From Branchiostoma floridae (lineage: Eukaryota; Chordata; Leptocardii; Amphioxiformes; Branchiostomatidae): a stretch of 64,000 bases of DNA. Numbering within the stretch: the stretch's first letter is position 1; every line of letters begins with the position of its first letter. Below, piece by piece: positions 54,741-64,000 of this stretch. The notes under the pieces were generated by a model that was not told the origin of the DNA, ran no database searches, and worked only from the letters and a program-made list of their open reading frames with translations. Location: NCBI RefSeq assembly GCF_000003815.2, contig NC_049993.1, positions 14,017,333 through 14,081,332 on the forward strand, written 5' to 3'. The translations under genes and the position numbers were made by a program.

Positions 54741-57700
54741 TTTCTCTGTTGAAACTCCTGTGTCCACTAAAACTTTATGTCATAAAAAAAAGGAGAAAAT
54801 GAAGTTTTGCATAGTAAAACTTTACTAACGTGACAAATGTTAAATTATGTTTTTTCGTTCTTTTCGTCCACCGTTTTGCCTTCTATCAACATCATAAGAA
54901 AATAAAATCATGTTTTTCTCAGCAAAACACTCCTAACGTGCATGTTATTTGAAATTGAATACGTTAATGGAAATACATGTACATGCAAGAGAGTATTCGG
55001 CTATATAATAGGTATGGTCCATGTTGGGTCAAACGACTACATGCACTATTTGGATACAAAATGTAGTGCAATGCAGTGTCTGGTGAAGAATGAATGACCC
55101 TGTCAGACATAGTCGACCACGTCCTCCCGACCTATTCCTGACCATGGTTGTGAGATAGTTTGTTTGTTTGTGCCTTTATTTATACTAAAAAATGCGCCAT
55201 TCGGTCGTCGGGCCGCTTTTCGTGGAGGTCGAGTTGAAATTCAATTGTCGTAAGCAAGGTCACATGTAGTTGAGAGTTGGTCGGTTAGATTGCCTACTAG
55301 TGTCTAAATACCAGCCGATCGACTGTAAATTTTGAAAATAAAAGTCCCTGCACACATTAAGGGTACCTTTTGCATCTGACATGGTCATGTCGGCTATGGA
55401 GTAAAACAGCCAAGTTTTTTTCTTCAATAATGTAAAGGTTATGCTATAGATTTGTGAAAGAAGGAAGCATGTGTTTCAACATGTTACAACATCCTCAAGC
55501 TTCGCGCCAACAAGTCTACAACCTTACCTCTACAAGAAGTTTAAGGTAGGGGAGGGGAGCCAATCCTACTGCGCAATACATGGACATGTATTATGTACAA
55601 ACCTTACCCAAACCAGGTCATACCGGACAGCTGGATATATAGAGAGGCCTCAATGGGGTTTTACAAATCATACATAATAAATATAAGAAACTGTAGTCTT
55701 TCCTACGTAATTTCATTACACCCCAAATACTATAGCGTTATAAATTTTACTTCATTTTCATCGCCATTTCAAGCAGTGTGATTAAATGATGAGCAAAAAA
55801 GAAAAACGTTTTCATGGAAGTCCATTTCAACAGTTGTTTTGAAGCTATCGCGTAACGTTAAATGTCTTTATTTAGTATTGGCTGCAATTCGATATCATTT
55901 CATCATGCGATATTAGCCTAGGGGTTACGTTCGAAATTAAATCGCAAGGAGGCGCTCTTACACATAAAGATTATTGGGCGAAGAAGAGCTGCGTATTTGT
56001 GACCCGTAGATACGAACACTACTGGCGATACTGACAACGCTTCGACAACTCAACTACTACTACTACTATAAGGTTTTTGCGATAGATCTTCGCTAGACTA
56101 GGCCTGTCAAAGGACGCGAAACTATCCAATTATAATCCGAAGCAACAGGAGACAAGTAAAGGGAATGCACAGGCAGCTAAAAATTGATCAAAGTACTCGT
56201 CTGAGATTAAGATTTCCATCCACGTTAGTAGAAACCTTGTCCTTTGAGGCCGCTGTGTCTCAACCCATTGAAACTTGAGCATGTAAAACGTCATTTCACA
56301 GTGCATGTTCATATAAATACACTTTTCTATCTACTTATCTACTGATTTTCAAAAGAACGTCGACTGAAAACTAATGATCATAACGATCTAAAATTTTAAT
56401 GGGTATTGATAAAAGATTTTATACTTTATAGATATGCCCCGAAAATTGAGTTGCGCATGCACCTTAGTTCTGGGTTGAGGTGGTGTCTCACTGCACTTGG
56501 GGCACCGGTGCGGTACTACGGGATTCATTCACTACCGCACTGTTGTGTTATTGTCGCCGATTTTTCTAAAATTTAGATATTGCGTAATACGTAAAAGTAT
56601 GACTTAGAAGACAACAAAATATACAAAACGTAAGAAACTCCGTTCTTCATCTCTGAAATTTGTTGAGTAATCTTTCGAACCCCGCAGTGCCGCACCGGTG
56701 CCGCAAGTCGCAAACTTTTTAATCACCCCTCCCGCACTACTTTGAAGCTATCTATACTCCTACTCTGATAGGTGCTCTGTGAGCGCAAATAATTCCAGGT
56801 GGGTGATCTGGCATTTACCATACGGATGATACGGTGGTGTGGGGGCGGAATCTATCGTGTTTTTACGTAAAAATGACGTCCACAAAGAGTCGCGAATAGC
56901 TCAGACTGCGAAGGAATAGCGATCAGCACCAAGGACAGCTCTGTCCGAAGACTACAGCCGGTTTTTGTTTTCTACACCCGTACTCTACCAACTGGACGCC
57001 TTTTTCTGTGTAAATAGCGTCACGGACCGTTAATTTTGAACCCCAACTTTTGATGGCGCCGGCTAGGTCACGGAGGAAAACGTCCAAAGAAGATCGGTCC
57101 AAAAATCGCATTTCTTCAGGATCTGAGGTACTAGTATTTTGTTTGCTATTTTTGTTGTGGTTTTCAATTTCGTTTGTCCTGTTGGTTATGAGATTTAATT
57201 AGCTTTCCTTGTTATTTTGTTTGCTTGTTTGTATGTTTGTTTATGACGAGATGTACATTGGTCTTCATGAATGTGCGCCTCTTTTTGTAAGGTTAAATTT
57301 CCCAGGACATTTGAATTTCTTCAATAGTGTTAGTAACATTGTTGTTGGGGTCGTTCTTTTCAGCTGATATACATTTGCTTACTTCAACAATTTTGAATCC
57401 GAAACTACCAGTGCATCAAAATGCCAGCTATATGTTACTAGTATACTGATAACGCTCTGATTCTTTGAAACGCTACATTTAAAATATTCAATATAAAAGG
57501 ATCTCCATACGCGTACTTTAAGTACAAGTTATTTCTTCATATGATAGTGCATAATGATCGTTGATTGGGACGACCTATTGCGTACTTGCAACATACCTTC
57601 CACCCACCTGTTGCTACGAAGTCTCATCAGAGAAATATCCAGCCTGTCAATCACTTATCGTCTTTGCCAATAGGAGTGGCGCGTATTTGTTCATGGGTTT

Positions 57701-58553
57701 TGATTGGGTGTCATCAAGGGTGGGTGTGACTTTGTGGCCGTAGGAGACATATCCCAAGTGGCTTTTATGACGTTGCTACTTTTGACATATACGTCAACAG
57801 CGATTATTAGCCCACTTGCTACCGGTATGGGGATAAAAATAGAAGTGACAAACAACTACATCACACCCAGGAACGTGAAATGGGAAAGTCGTTGTTGAAC
57901 GCTGGAGAAATGGTCTTAAAATGCTTCATGCCGAAAGAACACCAAGATCAAGATATACACTAAAGATGTACGAAGACTGCAATTGTATTTTCGATTTCTA
58001 GGGGGCGTTTCAGTACCGTGCGTAAGCGCTTTCTGCACTCTCCGTTATAAACTTGCTGCATAGACGGCATCGACTTCTTATATCTTTAAAATACATTTTT
58101 CGCTTTCATACATAACCCCAAAGCACCACATTGTTATCTCTAGAATAGGCATTTAACAGTTGTAAAGTAGCCCTAAGCGATGTCTCTAAAATGGAAGATT
58201 GCTTCCAGACATCAACATTCAATGGGGACATTGACGTAACTACAATCATCCCAACGGAATAACACACATCTCAAAAGCCCTTGATGACGCCTGTTTGGGG
58301 TATCACATAAAGTAAGGCGTTATTTCTAAATAACATCGATTTAAATTCATTCTGGGAGATGAAACGCAGAAATGCAGAAATATCTTTGCCAAGAAGATTA
58401 CGTTTTCGGTAGCGTTCGCCTCTCTCTCTCTCCCCCCCCCCCTCTCTCTCTCTGTGTTTGTTCGTCTGTCTATGTGTCTATCAGACTGTACAATAACTCC
58501 TGCTTATTTGGTTTGTGTAAGACTTAAAATGATTAAATTTTTGGTTGGCAACA

Positions 58554-58732
58554 CGCTAGTTCAACTTTATCTCCGGGGTAACCTATATCCGTTGTTTTTA
58601 GAATTAGGCTATTTAGGGATACCCATTCGACGGACAGTAGTTTTGAATTGCAATATCTTCAAGATATACCTGAACATCATGTTTTTTTAAAACAACGGAT
58701 ATAGATTTCCCCGCGGTATAAGGTGAACTAGC
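58554..58732. mobile_element. Foldback element with CGCTAGTTCA ends
   Basis: CGCTAGTTCAACTTTATC and CCTATATCCGTTGTTTT on the left are mirrored by AAAACAACGGATATAGATTT and AAGGTGAACTAGCG on the right. The interior is non-coding. It fits a small MITE. Confidence 0.65.
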
Positions 58733-59367
58733 GTTAGATAGCCCGTGTTGTATCTTCAAATGAAGCTTCGCTATAAGTAGAATGAGTTTGTGTCGAACTA
58801 TTTTCAATACATAGTACCCCCTAATAGGGAAAAGAATGGAAAACAAAGGCAAGAATTTCTAGAACATGAGAGTTTGTATTTATGAGAACATCCCCGTGTG
58901 GTTGTCATATACATCTTGAAGAGACATACAGAGATGTATTAGAATGGATACCTTTAAGGTATGATACAAGGGTTGTTATATAAGGGATACCATGCAGAAA
59001 TATTGCTATGTAAAAGGTTAACATCGATTGTATAATGGATAAATGCTCACTACTTATTACCGCCATGAAAATGGAAGTACATGTATTGTTTGAGTTTGTC
59101 TGTTTGTCTGTCTGTGTTTCTACATAGTTTGCATGGTCAGCATAGCATATGGTTAAATTATAATTATACTAAATTTTATTTGGCATGTGGTTATGGCATG
59201 TTTGAAAGACGAAGGTTGGAAGATTTGGAAGACGAAGGTCAAGATCAATATTAGGCCTCCAAGCAGCTTTCCTTGGTACTACAGCGAAAAGTCTTTTTTT
59301 TTTGCATTTACTCTCCAGGGCAAACTTTGAAGTTTTGGGTGGAAAATGGCTTTTGCAGGTTCGAGCG

Positions 59368-59550
59368 TCTAGCACATGGTGATGGAACTGCAGTGGCGTT
59401 TTTGACAGAATCTTTGTAATGGGTAAAATCACATAACCCTTCCACACAGGTATGGGTGCCTCTAGCGCATGGTGTTGGAACTGCAGTGGCGTTTTTCACA
59501 GAATCTTTGTAATGTGTAAAATCATATAACCCCTCCACACGGGTATCCGT
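59368..59550. repeat. 93-bp tandem duplication
   Basis: Two adjacent copies begin TCTAGCRCATGGTG, with shared GGAACTGCAGTGGCGTTTTT and ACAGAATCTTTGTAATG. They start at 59368 and 59461 and differ by about ten substitutions. Confidence 0.8.
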
Positions 59551-61599
59551 TACAAGTAACAAGTGCGACAAGGCTGTGTATGGCAAGGGCCATCTAAAAA
59601 AAGTCAAGGTCAAAATTGAAAAAAGGGAAAGAAAAAGGAAAGACAAAGAGGCAGAGGGATGAAAGTGTTCGTCTGTTCTGTATGCAAAATGTACATGTCT
59701 AGAATATAGAAGTAGTCAAAGCATTGAGATTCACTTATAGTTTGAAGCACATACGTATGTAGTTATAAACATTCACAGTAGAGTGTAAAAACATTGCTTG
59801 TACAAATGTAAAAAAAAAAATCACCATAGGAAATAGAAACATAAATATAGAATTTTGAACATGATTTTGGGGCTTCAATTGGTGCACTCATTTCGAAATG
59901 CCAAAAGTACTTTCCCCTATGGGAGTAGTTTTTTTGTCGTGACACACCCAACCCTTCCAATAATGTACAATCCCCGTTCACTGCGTCAAGTACGAACCCA
60001 CAGTATTTGCAAATCGGCAAATCTTACTTGAACGCAGGATCTGTATATTTACAGTAGCATGGGTCTTGTATTAAATTCCATGGGTGACGTCCTCTGCAGT
60101 CTCTAAATTTATTGCAAGAGCACGAAAAAACAAGATGGGTAAAACATTTTCTACGTCGGCCCTATAGAGACAATGAACATTGTAGCAAGTGTTGAAGCGA
60201 TTTCACCGACAATATTTTTTTTTCATTCCTAAGTGCGCAAAGGTACAGTAGTGTAGTAGAATAGTAACACTTACAAATTAAAGTTGCTAACTACACTCAT
60301 AGCTACCACACGTAAGTGTCACTTCTGCAAGTACCGAACTACATGTAGTGTCACTTCTACAACTACACTCATAGCTATCTCACTGGTGTTACTTTAACGA
60401 GTAAACTCAATGCTAACACTCAATATTTCCCCCCAATTTTCGGCATTTTCGTGTCACGTTGACTGTTGAGGGGGACAAAATTCCTTGTGTCCTTTTCGAA
60501 ATCATGCGAAAATCATTGATGTCATCCATACAATTCACTTGATGTGGCCCTACGTAGAATAGATACTGTAACTAAACGATAAAGCCAATAATACGACGTG
60601 GGTTGCGTAGACGTTGGCTAACGTCCATTCAAAGCATGGGCACCACGCTTGGGAAGACAATATCCTTAATAGATCAACGTTATCGATAAAGCGTCGACGT
60701 CACTTTGACGTCAACGATTATCCAACACAAAACATCTGGCGTTACGGTAACGAAATAAGATAAGAGAAATCTTAAGCTGATTTCATGGATAGCGCCTCTT
60801 AAGGTTTCAGTTTAAGACAGGGATAAAAAGGCGAACGGAATTTAAGTATTTTGGGATCTATTCCAACTACTCTATGACGTATATACAAAACTGAAAAGTT
60901 CTTATCATCGCTTATATAAACGAAATGTTGCATAATTTGCGTGAGAAAGGTAATGCGTTTTTTCTCAATATGAATGAAAAAGCTCATATTTAGTGTCATT
61001 TCTTGATATAGATCGGAATCATCACACGATTCATATTGTTCTGTGGGTATATCAAAGTTTACGGATCTTTTAAACATGTTTTTCTCAACGTTTAGAGGCC
61101 AGTTAAATGTGTATTTTGTCACATTTAATATCCCGTTCACACAAAGAATCGAGTGTGTAGGACGTTGTATTACGTCATGTATACAGTTCCGGTCAGTAGC
61201 TTTTCATAGCTTGGTTGGTCTAACACGTGCTTTCTTTCGCTAGGAATCAGAAATGTTTTGATATGATGAATGATTTATGAAGCAATGATGTCATAATCAG
61301 ACTTGTGCGTAGGAGGTTTTGTATACAAGCGATCCGAAATAAATACACCCAAGCGGCATAGCCTTTCATTTAGACAAGATGCGTTTTTTATTGATTCTTT
61401 TCACAATTGTAGAAAGCTAATATTTGGTCTCCTAAAGCAGAAATGGCTAATTATTCATTTATATTACACCATCATCTTAATTTATTTGATACAGAAAAAT
61501 TGCTTTGTTTGATATACGAAAATTACCAAATGGTAAAACGATTATGAATTGTCACCTTTCCTGCGAGGTGAAAGTGTAACAAAATCCACGGACATTAAA

Positions 61600-62360
61600 A
61601 ATCCTCCCTGTAGCAGGTGGTGCTGACGTCATGGCCACGTCCACCTCTGATTGGCTACAATGAACAGGTGGTTGGTGTGGATTGGATGACGTTGGTCCCA
61701 GCCGCGCGCTGATTGGTGGAGGCGTGCCGTGGATCCGGGTCATTTTCATGCTAATATTCCCAGGCTTGTTTGCGTGGAGTCGCCCTAACCAAGCTGACGT
61801 ACTCTCTAGCCGCAGCCTCTCCAAAAAAGATATACACGCGTTTTTACCAGACGTTTTCCGAGGGCCCTGACACTCCGACAAACAGAGAAAGGTAAGCATT
61901 CAGGTGAAAATCGCTTGTTGTTTCCAGCTGTGGTTATTCCACACCTTTGTTTACCTGGGTGTAGTGTTACCGCGGCTTGTTTGAGGAAGAAAAAGGGCAG
62001 CTGGTAGGTTTTTCAATGGTGTGGGTTTGCAACATGGCCGCCATTCGAGCACTTCGTCATGATGACGACTCTCTGACGGGCCACTGGGAAGACTGAAGGA
62101 CGTGGAAAGAATTGTAATATTCATCAGCGACCCCCAACAGAGCTTGGCGCAGGATATTATATACCAAGCGGGCGGCGTTTCCTCTTCCGCCGCCGTTGTG
62201 TGCTCGCTTTGCCCGTGTGTTTTGTTGTCTACACGGGAGTTAGAAAAAAGGGGAGGGGCCGCTCTTTAAGGTGGAAAGGTAACCCCTTACCGGTGATTGC
62301 TCGAGGGGCCGTACCTTTTGCACGTTAAGTGATGCGCCACGAAGGAGGGCTCCAGGTAAG
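61600..62360 (+). promoter_or_regulatory. GC/CpG-rich promoter-like block with two candidate first-exon donors
   Basis: Local GC and CpG content is clearly above the surrounding AT-rich DNA. Three inverted CCAAT boxes (ATTGG) lie at 61650, 61681 and 61712. Strong plus-strand splice donors follow: AGAAAG/GTAAGC (61891/61892) and CTCCAG/GTAAGA (62355/62356). A CAACATGGCCGCCAT motif resembling a YY1 site is near 62030. No coding exon follows within the window, so this is probably the untranslated start of a gene that lies beyond 64000. Confidence 0.4.
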
Positions 62361-64000
62361 ATTGTCCGATGGGCTCTGGCCATATTTCTGACGCGTTTTC
62401 CTTTCCACAAAGCAAAGCTTTTGATCTATGCTTTTTTTTATTTCATTACCATATTTATTTTCAGTACCATTTTCTTAATGTTTTTATGCATTTTTTCCAT
62501 GCACCTGGGTTGAGTATATGCATAATTTGCTTTTAGTTATTTCAGTATATTATACATCTAAGAATAATCGTATATGACTTATGATATGCGTTTTAGTGAG
62601 AACTTTACGGAGAATGATTTTCGTGGGGTCACGTACACCGAATATTGATGTGTTTTTGACAGGTAATTGTGTGCTGCGCAGTGATTGTTTGAAGTATCGC
62701 GTTTCATTCACTCAAAAGCAATGATTTTTGTCTGCATATTAAATATCGAGTGACGATATTTTCCATTTATCTAATAAACATATTTGCTGGCTGCTTCATA
62801 ATTTGGAGAGTCCAGAGCATTTTTATTAAATTACAATTCTTGCAGAGTGAATTTTGCAGACATTTTTTTATCAAAATCTGTCAGCATCGCTTTTACAGTG
62901 TAATTTTTTTTCCAAGGACACATCAATTTTCAACTTAAGCAGAAGCAGTAAAACCATTATTATAGTAATTTTCCAGACCATGTGTTTTTCTATGGAGATA
63001 GTTCAAGCTAGCCGACCACTTTGATAGGTAGTCACTGCCATCTGTGCTATGTTTATCTTTTCTCTGGGCATGCTTTTAATTCTATTGATAGTGCACACAG
63101 ATATAGGAGTGGCTACATGTAGCTGTGTACACAATGCATCACTAATAACCATTACCAGGTACTGTAAAATATCCATGGAATTTCCTTTCCTTAATGCACT
63201 TAGTTAACTCTAATAATAAAATTTCAGGATACCATGAGGATACTGCATTAAAAACAGTGAATTTAAAGAGATGTATTAAAATAAATGCAGTATCAGTAAT
63301 CCTGAGGTTTGCACAACTCAGATATTCAGGTATTCAAGACAGCCTGATTCTGGATTCTACTCTCTAAGTAGAGGCCATACTCTGTGTGATTTTATAAAAA
63401 TTTTTAGGGACTTTCTATTTTGCCTATTTTCGCTGTTCCACTCGGAAAACCTGACGAAATGCCTAAAGTGTACAAAACCGCTCAGAGCCTAACCTCTGCT
63501 TGGAGAGTACTTTAAAACACTGTCTTATAGTTTGATGGTCTGAGGGCAGTATTTTGAGAGTTTGTTGTTTTTTACTTAACGTAAAACCAAAGAAATTCCT
63601 TAGTAACCTTCATAACGATGTGGATTTTTTGTTACAGTTGCGTGATTTAGAAAAAGAAAAAAAAGAAAAAAGTCACTTCAAAATTGGCAAAATTTCATCA
63701 AATTGTCCGTCCCCAGTTGTTGTCCTTGGTTTGTCCCCAAGGCATATAAAGTTAATACCATTAGCCAGTATGTGTGTGATAAGCCTTGGGTTGGTTATTA
63801 TTGCTGGAAGACCTCAAACACGCAGAACTAATCTGACACATTCCCATTACCTTGGCGCTATCAGAATCAGGAATTTTAAGAGGCTGCGCAAAGCTCAGCG
63901 TCATTGAGCAAGTAAATATCTGCCCTGTGAGCACTAAATAATATTTTCTGTCAGAATATGACTAGTATTCTGTTAAACACTGCATGGTATTTAGAGAGTT
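62361..64000. other. AT-rich tail, no gene recognised
   Basis: If the promoter-like block at 61.6-62.4 kb is real, this is the first intron of that gene. The only longer open frame (63554-63907) has Lys-rich, low-complexity beginnings and no domain I know. Confidence 0.4.

Larger units (their letters stand above)
54741..61600. other. Long stretch without a recognised gene
   Basis: The right flank of the BTB-Kelch start serves as its promoter. No exon set or known domain could be found on either strand. It contains CACCGGTGCGG inverted ends (about 56490-56750), a (TC)n/C-rich tract at 58419-58453, a foldback element at 58554-58732, a 93-bp tandem duplication at 59368-59550, diverged CACTCATAGCTA repeats at about 60290-60400 and a TGACGTCA site at 60706-60713. 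Confidence 0.5.

Noticed and set aside
54489-54767. GTG at 54767 as start of the BTB-Kelch gene
   Set aside because: Animal nuclear genes start at ATG; the in-frame ATG at 54740 is used instead.
56923-57111. 62-codon minus-strand frame starting MRFLDRSSLDVF
   Set aside because: It reads somewhat protein-like, but no splice partners, domain or conservation could be shown. It could be an isolated exon; a homology search would decide.
61552-61899. 115-codon minus-strand frame in the GC-rich block
   Set aside because: Composition follows CpG-rich promoter DNA; no domain, and the block is better read as a promoter.
63554-63907. 117-codon plus-strand frame near the right edge
   Set aside because: No domain, a Lys-rich start and no good flanking splice sites identified; treated as chance.
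1-64000. CRISPR arrays, operons, ribosome binding sites or tRNA genes
   Set aside because: The window is intron-rich animal DNA; the tandem repeats are coding or satellite arrays, and no tRNA-like fold was noticed.

Overview
The window looks like animal nuclear DNA, most likely from a cephalochordate (Branchiostoma/amphioxus-like). The basis is vertebrate-like orthologues with many short exons and medium introns, dense small inverted-repeat elements, and a lineage-specific leucine-rich-repeat (LRR) receptor cluster. The species is an inference from style; no marker gene here proves it.

Layout, left to right. (1) 488-2402, minus: the first four exons of KRI1, a ribosome-biogenesis factor that continues off the left edge. 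(2) 3555-18404, plus: a complete 14-exon PIGG gene (GPI ethanolamine-phosphate transferase 2). All its splice phases close, giving 1,058 aa. (3) 8291-10682, minus, nested inside PIGG intron 4: a two-exon MYORG-like GH31 glycosidase with one in-frame TAG where the family has Trp. (4) 19192-35920, plus: four tandem paralogues of an LRR single-pass membrane protein that I do not recognise. (5) 38930-48341, minus: a complete 8-exon GET3/ASNA1 (349 aa). (6) 50695-54740, minus: a 5-exon BTB-Kelch gene. (7) 54741-64000: no recognised coding gene, but a GC-rich promoter-like block at about 61.6-62.4 kb has two good splice donors, probably the untranslated start of a plus-strand gene beyond the right edge.

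The LRR cluster is the main novelty. Each member has a signal peptide, a Cys-rich cap, about six LRRs, an unfamiliar Cys-containing juxtamembrane region, one membrane helix and a long cytoplasmic tail. The tail carries a fixed order of short motifs (RSASLP, RPLPAIP and several YxxI) and ends in a tandem array of 26-28-residue units of the form LPNTYWPWEIP...TRNTPRRKSLPxVT. Gene 4 has about 15 canonical units and gene 3 has 6. In genes 1 and 2 the arrays are cut by TGG-to-stop changes and continue as decaying DNA. Gene 2 is also split by about 1.1 kb of foreign sequence rich in a GGATATCC palindrome. All four genes share a core promoter with TATA and initiator at the same spacing, and a tiny upstream ORF at the start codon.

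The rest is interspersed small elements: a CGCGAA-type family, two hAT-like elements with 8-bp target duplications, a 5S-rRNA-like SINE, a LINE 3' fragment, several foldback elements and microsatellites. The single-copy genes are unrelated housekeeping functions and show no operon-like logic.
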